Made by a program: the position numbers and the translations under genes. From Limisphaerales bacterium (GTDB lineage: Bacteria > Verrucomicrobiota > Verrucomicrobiia > Limisphaerales > AAA164-E04): a DNA stretch of 64,000 nt. The stretch's first letter is position 1; each line of letters starts with the position of its first letter. This document shows positions 56,039-64,000 of the stretch, piece after piece. The DNA lies in contig JAMASS010000023.1 in NCBI GenBank assembly GCA_024761205.1, forward strand, positions 1 through 64,000, in the 5' to 3' direction. Below the pieces are notes generated by a model that did no database searches, had not been told where the DNA came from, and worked only from the letters and a program-made list of their open reading frames with translations.

Positions 56039-56064
56039 CCCCGAATTTACCTTCGGGGCTTTTT
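56039..56064 (+). terminator. Rho-independent terminator after the Gld-like operon
   Basis: A 7-bp stem CCCCGAA (56039-56045) with TTCGGGG (56052-56058), a 6-nt loop and then a CTTTTT run (56059-56064). It sits 60 bp after the DUF4340 stop and 24 bp before the purA ATG, so it would insulate purA, which must have its own promoter close by or accept read-through. Confidence 0.85.
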
Positions 56065-56072
56065 CGTGTTGA

Positions 56073-57356
<1,284 letters not shown>

Positions 57357-57396
57357 CAGTTGATTCAAAAACTCAGCCGGGAAATCGCCTTGCCCG

Positions 57397-58134
57397 ATGA
57401 CCGCAGCCCACGCCCACCTGAGCCAGCAAGCAAAAGCAGCCGTCCCCACCCATGTGGCAATCATCATGGACGGCAACGGCCGCTGGGCCAAGAAGCGGAA
57501 ACTCCCGCGGGTTCAAGGCCATCGAAAAGGGGTCGACTCCGTTAGGGCCGTTCTCCGGGCTGCCGGTGAAGTGGGTGTCAAATACCTGACCCTCTACGCC
57601 TTCTCTGTTGAGAACTGGAATCGACCGAAGGATGAGGTCGACACCCTCATGAAGTATCTGGCTCGGTATCTGGATTCGGAGATCCCGGAACTCAACAAGA
57701 ATAACGTCAAGCTGAAGGTCATCGGCCAAGTTTATCGGCTGCCGGAATTCGTCCAAGAACAGATCGCTCGAACGAAAACCGCACTCGCTAAGAACACAGG
57801 ACTCACTTTGATTCTCGCTCTCAGCTACGGCGGCCGCACCGAAATCGTCGAAGCCTGCCGGGAAATCGCCACTAAGGTGAAGTCCAGCAAGATCATCCCT
57901 GATGAAATCAATGAACAAATGCTGGCCCAGCACCTCTATACCCGCAATATTCCCGACCCTGATCTTCTAATTCGGACCAGCGGCGAAATGCGGGTCAGCA
58001 ACTACCTCCTCTGGCAGATTTCCTATGCCGAGTTCGTCGTTACCCCCACCCTTTGGCCAGACTTTCGCAAACCTCAATTCTTCGCCACGCTGGAAGAATA
58101 CACCCGGCGGCACCGCCGATTCGGGAACATCTAG
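57397..58134 (+). CDS. uppS: Undecaprenyl diphosphate synthase (cis-prenyltransferase)
   Basis: A 245-residue enzyme making the C55 carrier lipid for cell-wall and LPS synthesis. The active-site motif is HVAIIMDGNGRWAKKR (catalytic Asp in MDGNGRW). Others are GHRKGVDSVRAVLRAAGEVG, LTLYAFSVENWNRP, DPDLLIRTSGEMRVSNYLLW and ISYAEFVVTPTLWPDF. It starts 40 bp after purA and is followed by cdsA 56 bp later. The arrangement uppS-cdsA-dxr is conserved in many Gram-negative bacteria, supporting the call. Confidence 0.96.
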   Translation: MTAAHAHLSQQAKAAVPTHVAIIMDGNGRWAKKRKLPRVQGHRKGVDSVRAVLRAAGEVGVKYLTLYAFSVENWNRPKDEVDTLMKYLARYLDSEIPELNKNNVKLKVIGQVYRLPEFVQEQIARTKTALAKNTGLTLILALSYGGRTEIVEACREIATKVKSSKIIPDEINEQMLAQHLYTRNIPDPDLLIRTSGEMRVSNYLLWQISYAEFVVTPTLWPDFRKPQFFATLEEYTRRHRRFGNI

Positions 58135-58190
58135 ACCTCTAAACCGCCATTCAGATTGACAAGAAACCGCAGCATTTCCGAATTGTTGAC

Positions 58191-59078
58191 ATGAGCACTC
58201 CGTCGTCTAAATCTCAAATCTTCTGGCAACGCCTCGGCAGCACGTTCGGTCTGTGGGTAATCATCCTGCCTGCACTGTTCGCGACTAATTCGGCAGTCAC
58301 CAATCTTTCATTTCTTTTAATCGTCTCCCTTCTGGGGATCATCGGGATACGTGAGTACGCCCAGATGTTTTCCCAAACGCCAACGCCCGTCCTTCTCTGG
58401 CCAACAATCGTTACCGGCCTCACGATTCTCTTATTCTCCAGCATGCGTGGCTGGCAACCATCCTTCATACCCTCAGCCCTCACATCCCAAGAACTCGACA
58501 TTCTCATCCCGACGCTCCTCCTCCTCTGGTTGCTCGGCTACAAGCTCTGGTTATCCGGACGAGTGCCCCTCGCCTCACTGGCCGTCAGCCTAATGGGCTG
58601 GTTTTACACATTCTGGCTCCTCACCTTCATTACCAAGATTTACTACTTCCCCGCCATCAATGGTTCTTGGCTCTTACTCTACTTCATCCTTGTCACGAAG
58701 TTCAGCGACCTCGGGGCGTATGTGATCGGCTCGCTGTGCGGTAGACACAAAATGACACCCCGGATAAGTCCCGGAAAGACTTGGGAGGGATTCGCGGGAG
58801 CCATAGGGGTGTCCACCCTAGTCAGTGTCATCACGGTCTACGCCACCGGATCAGCGCTCGAGCCGTTCCGCGGAGCTCACTGCATTGTCTTGGGAATCCT
58901 CCTGAGCGGGCTCGCAGTGGTCGGCGATCTGGTCGAATCACTTCTCAAAAGAGAAACCGGCGTCAAAGACAGCGGAAACCTCTTCCCCGGCATTGGCGGC
59001 TGTTTGGATCTCATTGACAGTTTGTTGTTTAACGCGCCGTTGTTCTACCTATACTGCCGCCTCGCACTGACGAATTAA
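58191..59078 (+). CDS. cdsA: Phosphatidate cytidylyltransferase (CDP-diacylglycerol synthase)
   Basis: A 295-residue membrane enzyme converting phosphatidic acid and CTP to CDP-diacylglycerol. It has about eight TM helices and the C-terminal signature KRETGVKDSGNLFPGIGGCL followed by DLIDSL. Compared with the usual KDxGxxLPGHGGxLDRxDS the His is replaced by Ile and the Arg by Leu (PGIGGCLDLIDS); the Asp pair that binds magnesium is kept. GKTWEGFAGAIG is also typical. It lies between uppS and dxr, 56 bp and 17 bp away. The variant could be lineage-typical rather than inactive. Confidence 0.92.
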   Translation: MSTPSSKSQIFWQRLGSTFGLWVIILPALFATNSAVTNLSFLLIVSLLGIIGIREYAQMFSQTPTPVLLWPTIVTGLTILLFSSMRGWQPSFIPSALTSQELDILIPTLLLLWLLGYKLWLSGRVPLASLAVSLMGWFYTFWLLTFITKIYYFPAINGSWLLLYFILVTKFSDLGAYVIGSLCGRHKMTPRISPGKTWEGFAGAIGVSTLVSVITVYATGSALEPFRGAHCIVLGILLSGLAVVGDLVESLLKRETGVKDSGNLFPGIGGCLDLIDSLLFNAPLFYLYCRLALTN

Positions 59079-59095
59079 GCTCATCGTCACGCTCG

Positions 59096-60244
59096 ATGAA
59101 GAATATCGTTTTACTCGGAAGCACTGGGTCGATTGGCACCAGTACGATCAAAGTGGCCGAAGACCTTCCCGATCATATTCGGTTGATCGGTTTGGCTGCG
59201 GGTAAGAACGTCGATGATCTCAGCGCGCAGGCCCACACTCTTAAACCGCAGCTCATTTCGATTAGCGACGACAGCCTTCGAGCATCACTCGCCGATAAAG
59301 CGCCCGAAGACGTTCGGGTTACCAGCGGCACCAAAGGCCTGATCGAACTCGCTACGCTACCGGACGCAGACATCGTTCTCATCGCCATCGTCGGCATCGC
59401 TGGTCTCGAACCCGCCCTGGCCACAATTCGCGCCGGAAAAGACATCGCCGTCGCATCGAAAGAAATCTTGGTCATGGCCGGCGAAATCGTGATGCGAGAA
59501 GCCAAAGAACACGGCGTCCGCGTGTTGGCGGTCGATAGCGAGCACTCGGCGATTCTCCAATGCCTAGATACCAAGCCGGAAACTTCCGTCCGAAGCCTCT
59601 GGCTCACAGCCTCGGGCGGACCCTTCCGTCAAAGGCCCAAAGAAGAGTTTGCGGACATCCAACTCAGTCAGGCACTAAAGCATCCGTCCTGGGACATGGG
59701 GCAGAAAATCACGATCGATTCGGCGACCCTCTTCAACAAGGGGCTCGAGATGATCGAGGCCCGCTGGCTTTTTGACATCGAAATACCCCGGGTCAAAGTC
59801 ATCGTTCATCCCCAAAGCGTGATTCACTCCATGGTCGAATTCATTGATGGCTCCATCATCGCCCAACTTTCAACTCCCGACATGTGCCTCCCCATTCAAT
59901 ATGCCCTGACCTATCCGAAACGAGTGGGCAGCAACCGTGTCCTAACCGATCTCGCCCGCATCGCATCCCTGACCTTTGAAGAACCGGACACCGAAAAATT
60001 CCCCTCCCTCAACCTCGCTCGCGAAGCCGGACTCACCGGCGGCACCCTACCCGCCGTCCTCAACGCCGCCAACGAAGTCGCAGTGGATGCCTTTTGCCGG
60101 GGCGCCATTTCCTTCCCCCGGATCGCTGAGACCGTGGCCCAAACCATGGCCGCTCATCAGACCAAGACCTCTCCAAGCCTACAAGACATCCTGGAAGCCG
60201 ACCGGTGGACACGCTCAGCCGCCGCAGAAATCGTTGCCAATTAG
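59096..60244 (+). CDS. dxr: 1-deoxy-D-xylulose 5-phosphate reductoisomerase
   Basis: A 382-residue enzyme of the MEP isoprenoid pathway that makes MEP from DXP with NADPH. The NADPH-binding start is VLLGSTGSIGTSTIKVAED, followed by AVASKEILVMAGEIV, the metal/substrate-site LAVDSEHSAILQCL, LTASGGPFRQRPKEEF, HPSWDMGQKITIDSATLFNK and GLEMIEARWLFDI. Length is normal. It starts 17 bp after cdsA. Where many bacteria have the site-2 protease gene rseP after dxr, here sufE follows 62 bp later. Confidence 0.97.
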   Translation: MKNIVLLGSTGSIGTSTIKVAEDLPDHIRLIGLAAGKNVDDLSAQAHTLKPQLISISDDSLRASLADKAPEDVRVTSGTKGLIELATLPDADIVLIAIVGIAGLEPALATIRAGKDIAVASKEILVMAGEIVMREAKEHGVRVLAVDSEHSAILQCLDTKPETSVRSLWLTASGGPFRQRPKEEFADIQLSQALKHPSWDMGQKITIDSATLFNKGLEMIEARWLFDIEIPRVKVIVHPQSVIHSMVEFIDGSIIAQLSTPDMCLPIQYALTYPKRVGSNRVLTDLARIASLTFEEPDTEKFPSLNLAREAGLTGGTLPAVLNAANEVAVDAFCRGAISFPRIAETVAQTMAAHQTKTSPSLQDILEADRWTRSAAAEIVAN

Positions 60245-60306
60245 CAAACATCGAACAACATTACTTTCCGGACGCCGTCTTCGATTCCGCAAGTCGTCCT
60301 CCTAAC

Positions 60307-60720
60307 ATGACCATAGAAGACCTCATCGAAAATTTCGAATTGCTGGAAGATTGGGACGACCGCTACGCCTATCTCATGGAACTCGGCCGCAAGATGCCCA
60401 GCATGGACCAAGCCGACAAGATTGAGGAAAATCGTGTCAAAGGCTGCCAAGCCACGGTCTGGCTCAAAGAAACCATTGTGCCGGGACCGCCCCAGCGAAT
60501 CGAATTCCTCGCCGACAGCAACTCACAAATCGTCAAGGGCCTAGTCGCCATGCTGCGACTCCTCTACTCCGGCAAAACGCCCCAAGAGATATTGGACGTC
60601 AACGCCAAAGACGTTTTCACTCGCCTGGGCCTCCACCAACACCTCAGCCCCACCCGAAGCACCGGACTCAATTCCATGGTCAAAACTATCCGAGCCCTGG
60701 CAGAACTATCCTTGGCCTGA
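60307..60720 (+). CDS. sufE: Cysteine desulfuration protein SufE
   Basis: A 137-residue protein that accepts sulfane sulfur from the cysteine desulfurase SufS for iron-sulfur cluster assembly. The acceptor Cys is in the motif ENRVKGCQATVWL (about residue 47-59). The family start MTIEDLIENFELLEDWDDRY supports the ATG at 60307; the longer upstream frame would run back into dxr. FTRLGLHQHLSPTRSTGLNS is the conserved C-terminal part. It is not accompanied by sufS here. It lies 62 bp after dxr and just before LRR gene 2 in opposite orientation. Confidence 0.95.
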   Translation: MTIEDLIENFELLEDWDDRYAYLMELGRKMPSMDQADKIEENRVKGCQATVWLKETIVPGPPQRIEFLADSNSQIVKGLVAMLRLLYSGKTPQEILDVNAKDVFTRLGLHQHLSPTRSTGLNSMVKTIRALAELSLA

Positions 60721-60947
60721 GCACAACTCACCGTCGAAGAATATCCGGTGATCCTTCGCCGCAATCCAGTGCAGGTGAAGACCCCGCGCAAAGACATGAG
60801 CAACGATGCCAAAAAAACATGGCCAGTCTCATCAATGAGCATATGCGCTGCCTGCCCATCTATTAGCGCGGAAACAACCCGCCCAAACAGGGCGTGCCCC
60901 CCAAGCAGAATCGGCAACAGACTGACCGAGGCACTGATAAATCCCTC

Positions 60948-62768
60948 TCAATTCCCGCCCACCGGTGCGAGCCGGAAGAACCGCTTCCCGCCCTCGTTGG
61001 GCAAACGCACCACGCCTTCCGTGATGGTAGCGTGCGTCGCCCTCGTCCAAGGGCCCTCCACCGAATCCGCCCATTGCAGCATGAACTCAAGCTCGGCCGG
61101 TAGCTCCACGGTCGGAGGCACAGGAACCGGCGGCGGCTCCACGGCTGCCGGCGATACGGGAGCTGGGTCATAATAAACCACGCCGTCCCTGGAAAAGCCA
61201 AGAAGAGTGAGTTGGGAAAGATCAAAACCCCGTGGCACCCGCAGTTCCTCCATGGGATTGTTCGTAAGATACAACTCCACCAGACTCGTCAAGCCTTCGG
61301 GCAGGGTCAGACTCCTCAGGCGGTTGTCCTCAAGATACAACACCTCCAGACTCGCCAAGCCTTCGGGCAGGGTCAGGCTCCTCAGGCAATTGTTCCAAAG
61401 ATTCAACTCCTTCAGACTCGTCAAACCTTCGGGCAGCATCAGGCTCCTCAGTTGGTTGCCCGTAAGATTCAACTCCTTCAGACTCGTCAAACCTTCGGGT
61501 AGCGTCAGGCTCCTCAGTTGGTTGCCCGTAAGATACAACCTCTTCAGACTCGTCATGTCTTCGGGCAGGGTCAGGCTCCTCAGGCGATTGTCCCAAAGAT
61601 TCAACTCCTTCAGACTCGTCAAACCTTCGGGCAGCATCAGGCTCGTCAGTTGATTGCCTGCAAGATGCAACCTCTTCAGACTCGTCATGTCTTCGGGTAA
61701 GGTCAGGCTCCTCAGGCGATTGCGCGTAAGATACAACGACTCCAGACTCGCCAAGCCTTCGGGTAGCGTCAGGTTCCTCAGGCGGTTGTCCCTAAGATAC
61801 AACGACTCCAGACTCGTCAAGCCTTCAGGCAGCGTCAGGCTCCTCAGTTGGTTGCCCGTAAGATACAACGTCTTCAGATTCGTCATGTCTTCGGGCAGGG
61901 TCAGGCTCGTCAGGCCGTTGCCCCAAAGATTCAACTCCTTCAGACTCGTCAAACCTTCGGGCAGCATCAGGCTCGTCAGTTGATTGCCTGCAAAATGCAA
62001 CGTCTTCAGACTCGTCATGTCTTCGGGCAAGATCAGGCTCGTCAGGCGATTGTTCTCAAGATCCAACTCCTCCAGACTCGTCAAACCTTCGGGCAGCATC
62101 AGGCTCGTCAGTTGATTGCCTGCAAAATGCAACGTCTTCAGACTCGTCATGTCTTCGGGCAAGATCAGGCTCGTCAGGCGATTGTTCTCAAGATCCAACT
62201 CCTCCAGACTCGTCAAACCTTCGGGCAGGGTCAGGCTCCTCAGGCGGTTGTCCCTAAGATACAACTCCTCCAGACTCGTCAAGCCTTCGGGCAAGGTCAG
62301 GCTCGTCAGGCGGTTGCCCAAAAGACGCAACTCCTCCAGACTCGCCAAGCCCTCGGGTAGGGTCAGACTCGTCAGGTGATTACCCACAAGATACAACCTC
62401 TCCAGACTCGTCAAGCCTTCGGGCAAGGTCAGGCTCGTCAGGCGGTTACCCGTAAGACGCAACGTCTTCAGATTCGTCCAGCCTTCGGGTAGCGTCAGGC
62501 TCGTCAGGCGGTTGTCTGAAAGATCCAACCTCTTCAGGTTCGTCATGTCTTCGGGCAGCGTCAGGCTCGTCAGGGGGTTGCTCGTAAGACGCAACATCTT
62601 CAGACTCGTCCAGCCTTTGCTGAAGGTGACACTGGTCAACCCTTGCCAGGACAAATCTAGTTGCGCCGTGTCCTTGGGGTAGCGGCTGGTTTTGGATCTT
62701 CTGTCTACCCGCACGAAGGTAACGGACACTTCGTCGGACGGCTGAGCGCGGGCGTTTTGAGTTTTCAT
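60948..62768 (-). CDS. Leucine-rich-repeat protein 2 with about 21 repeats, apparently without signal peptide
   Basis: A 606-residue protein: cap [20 protein letters not shown], then about 21 near-identical 22-residue repeats ([20 protein letters not shown] then NR; 66-bp period, about 61240-62640). [15 protein letters not shown] cap, a Pro/Val linker and the same C-terminal domain as LRR protein 1 ([20 protein letters not shown] ... FFRLAPVGGN) follow. The start context ATGAAAAC and upstream DNA match LRR gene 1. However, the next residues are QNARAQPSDEV, so about 30 residues containing the signal peptide have been lost between the start and ARAQ. The protein may therefore stay in the cytoplasm unless another signal is used. 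A start at 62882 would add 38 basic residues without a signal sequence. Confidence 0.82.
   Translation of the reverse strand: MKTQNARAQPSDEVSVTFVRVDRRSKTSRYPKDTAQLDLSWQGLTSVTFSKGWTSLKMLRLTSNPLTSLTLPEDMTNLKRLDLSDNRLTSLTLPEGWTNLKTLRLTGNRLTSLTLPEGLTSLERLYLVGNHLTSLTLPEGLASLEELRLLGNRLTSLTLPEGLTSLEELYLRDNRLRSLTLPEGLTSLEELDLENNRLTSLILPEDMTSLKTLHFAGNQLTSLMLPEGLTSLEELDLENNRLTSLILPEDMTSLKTLHFAGNQLTSLMLPEGLTSLKELNLWGNGLTSLTLPEDMTNLKTLYLTGNQLRSLTLPEGLTSLESLYLRDNRLRNLTLPEGLASLESLYLTRNRLRSLTLPEDMTSLKRLHLAGNQLTSLMLPEGLTSLKELNLWDNRLRSLTLPEDMTSLKRLYLTGNQLRSLTLPEGLTSLKELNLTGNQLRSLMLPEGLTSLKELNLWNNCLRSLTLPEGLASLEVLYLEDNRLRSLTLPEGLTSLVELYLTNNPMEELRVPRGFDLSQLTLLGFSRDGVVYYDPAPVSPAAVEPPPVPVPPTVELPAELEFMLQWADSVEGPWTRATHATITEGVVRLPNEGGKRFFRLAPVGGN
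61943..62206 (-). repeat. Tandem 132-bp duplication inside LRR gene 2
   Basis: The blocks 61943-62074 and 62075-62206 read as identical base for base. Each codes two repeats ([20 protein letters not shown] and [20 protein letters not shown] types). Identity at silent sites indicates a very recent duplication or ongoing gene conversion. Confidence 0.9.
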
Positions 62769-62796
62769 CGCCGGGGAGGAGGGTATGCTCTGGGCA

Positions 62797-62882
62797 TCCT
62801 TGCAGCAAGCGGTTTCCCGTCTCTCGGCGGGCGTTGGCAAGGTTTTCTCAATCTCCGCTCGCCGGCGGTGCTGAGTGCTCAT
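62797..62882. repeat. Shared block upstream of LRR gene 2
   Basis: From 62805 to 62882 this is almost the same as 26413-26503, upstream of LRR gene 1, with a deletion of about 15 bases in the part nearer the gene. In minus-strand reading it contains GAGATTGAGAAAACCTTGCC. It suggests that both LRR genes spread as a unit including their upstream sequence. Confidence 0.65.
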
Positions 62883-63143
62883 TAATGGAGGCGCCTCGCC
62901 TGAATTACCGGTTATCGTCGGCGGTCTAGGACCAGTCCTTGCTCTTTCCGGTCACACAATTGAGTTTGAAGTGGACGTCCTTGGGCAAGGACCGGTTGAC
63001 TATCAGTGATTTCACGAAGAGATTGTGACCGAGGGGGGCGACTCAACTTACGCTTGAATTACTTGATGTTACTCCGAGAGATGCTGGTAGCTGTCGCGTC
63101 AGAATTGCGGACATTGACGGGGATGAGATTGAGTTCGAAATGA
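62883..63143 (+). pseudogene. Remnant of an immunoglobulin-like domain
   Basis: Plus-strand fragments in different frames read LGQGPVDYQW, then ATQLTLELLDVTPRDAGSCR followed by VRIADIDGDEIEFE (about 63040-63140). This is the LxLxxVxxxDAGxYxVxVxNxxG end of an Ig-like (I-set) domain, common in PVC surface proteins, with Cys for the usual Tyr. No complete frame remains. It probably derives from a larger secreted protein. Confidence 0.5.
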
Positions 63144-63234
63144 TGGCGGAAGGGGCGGGATTCGAACCCGCGGTACGGTTTCCCGCACGCCTGATTTCGA
63201 GTCAGGTGCCTTCAACCAACTCAGCCACCCTTCC
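63144..63234 (-). tRNA. tRNA-Ser (CGA anticodon)
   Basis: The minus strand folds into a class II tRNA. The acceptor stem is GGAAGGG paired with CCCTTCC, followed by discriminator G and an encoded CCA (63144-63146). The anticodon stem CCTGA/TCAGG encloses the loop CTCGAAA, giving anticodon CGA. The T-arm carries GGGTTCGAATCCC. The long variable arm (GCGTGCGGGAAACCGTACC-like) is normal for serine. The gene is 91 nt. An open frame read across it on the plus strand is not a gene. Confidence 0.95.
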
Positions 63235-63378
63235 GCTCGAGTTTTTGCGTCTCGCTGGCGAGAATGGGTATTTCAATGAATGGTGGGGGTGTAGGCAAGA
63301 ATATTGTCATTGGTGCGTGAGGCGAGAAATAGGTAAGCGCCGTCGTTCGGCAGAGTCTGCTTGCAGCCCAGAATTGGT

Positions 63379-64000
63379 ATGAACGAAAGACTATCCGCCG
63401 TTCTCGCCCTTTTTGGGGTCTCTCCTTGGGGCCTCATGTCGTTTCCGGGGACGATGTTCGCGGTTGGGGTGAGTTTGTGGAGACGGGGTTTCCGTTTGTT
63501 TCGGCAACGATTGATGCGCGCGGTGTCGAGGGCGGGGCAGTGGACGACAATCTGATTGTGCGTAGGGTGGTCCTCTTTCTCGGTGACGACACTTACGCGT
63601 GCTTTGATACGGACCTATTCCGGTTGGCTCTGGTCTGGCAGGGAGAGTTCCTTCATTACCGCAGTATGGCACCGTACTCTTACTATAATATCAGGGGAAA
63701 AGAACCACGGTGGACAAAGTTGGGTCAACAAACCGTTGGGGAAGTGTGCTACGGCGAGTGGTTTGTATCCTGGGGGGGGATTTGCTGAACGACTTGTAAC
63801 AGTGGATCCTAAGCCCGACGGACCCGACCTCAAGAGAATCGGGGCGGGGGGCGATTGATGACTCGATGGGGTCTTGGAAGGGATTTCACGTTTTGGGAGA
63901 TCAAGCTGGTAGTCCGGTATGTGATTCGGGATGTCGAGATTCGCGAGGTGTTTGGCAGGTGCGCCTGTGAAGGGCGAAGCGAAGCTAGTTATATGCGGCA
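63379..64000 (+). pseudogene. DUF6797-type (heme-binding cytochrome-associated) gene, decayed and truncated by the window edge
   Basis: The plus strand has ATG at 63379 (MNERLSAVLALFG) with a signal-like start. After a frame change it reads WGEFVETGFPFVSATIDARG, VVLFLGDDTYACFDTDLFRL and LVWQGEFLHYRSMAPYSYYN. This matches the DUF6797 pattern VxLGDxxxxCFDTDLLRxxxxWxGxFL at the N-terminus of PVC c-type cytochrome proteins. The frame breaks near 63700 (PRWTKL... then other frames such as NHGGQSWVNKPLGKCAT) and resumes as VVRYVIRDVEIREVFGRC near 63910. The window ends inside it, so its true 3' end is not visible. Confidence 0.6.

Noticed and set aside
61207..62379. Long plus-strand open frames rich in Gln/Arg/Leu or Val/Arg/Leu across the LRR gene 2 array
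   Set aside because: They are the complement of the 66-bp LRR repeats and only repeat the same motif; no start or family signal supports them.
61240..62640. CRISPR-like array because of the regular 66-bp periodicity on the plus strand
   Set aside because: The repeats are in frame and code for a classic leucine-rich repeat on the minus strand; there are no unique spacers or Cas genes.
63140..63382. Plus-strand open frame beginning in the tRNA-Ser region
   Set aside because: It runs through the tRNA cloverleaf; its apparent MAEGAGFEPAVRF start is the familiar false translation of tRNA-Ser antisense sequence.

Overview
The window reads as a chromosomal segment of a Gram-negative member of the Verrucomicrobiota (PVC group), possibly the Limisphaerales/Pedosphaera side; the phylum is a fair inference, the order is weak. 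Reasons: a primary sigma factor with a long lysine/alanine-rich N-terminal tail, several PVC-style families (DUF6797-type and PVC-type dehydrogenase remnants, DUF2934, a secreted S1 sulfatase, double-length ABC-2 permeases), leucine-rich-repeat proteins, LPS heptose genes, and an OmpA-domain operon implying an outer membrane. TGA is used as an ordinary stop.

Layout. 1-3183: decayed sequence with recognisable wrecks (LRR protein, NHS-family MFS transporter, secreted protein). 3184-7251: a carboxypeptidase-regulatory-like repeat protein and an orphan ABC-2 permease. 7369-8715: a broken M50 protease gene. 8782-20289 (minus): a ten-gene, tightly spaced operon combining a NitT/TauT-type ABC importer, three substrate-binding-protein modules (two fused to OmpA-like domains), a membrane-anchored VWA protein, a PspA/IM30 protein, a TM coiled-coil protein, a small possibly PH-like protein and a Ycf46-like AAA+ ATPase. 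This is the strongest candidate for an undescribed system. 20609-24714: DUF423, an aldo/keto reductase, heptose phosphatase and kinase, ThiG. 24857-26371: LRR protein 1. 26624-30894: a MacAB/LolCDE-like efflux operon. 30908-33427: decayed DNA. 33428-38722: sulfatase, DUF2934 protein and an 802-residue chimera of an S9 peptidase remnant with two zinc-protease domains. 39585-40189: wreck of a CarH-like B12 regulator. 40212-45299: three tandem ABC-2 permeases. 45520-49300: ammonium transporter and RpoD. 49755-50472: wreck of a threonine dehydratase/serine racemase gene. 51012-55979: a Gld-like ABC system with DUF4340. 56088-60720: purA-uppS-cdsA-dxr-sufE. 60948-62768: LRR protein 2 with about 21 repeats of 66 bp. 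63144-63234: tRNA-Ser(CGA). 63379-64000: a DUF6797 wreck running off the edge.

Two themes stand out. First, intact core and operonic genes alternate with long stretches in which at least ten different genes survive only as frameshifted, stop-ridden fragments, so coding density is only around 70%; the lineage appears to be shedding accessory genes. Second, a large share of the intact genes concern the envelope: LPS heptose, undecaprenyl diphosphate, CDP-diacylglycerol, MacB-like and Gld-like ABC systems, and the PspA/OmpA/VWA/AAA operon, which I read as a membrane-stress or envelope-remodelling transport machine. All functional statements come from reading the sequence and from family knowledge; no database search was run.
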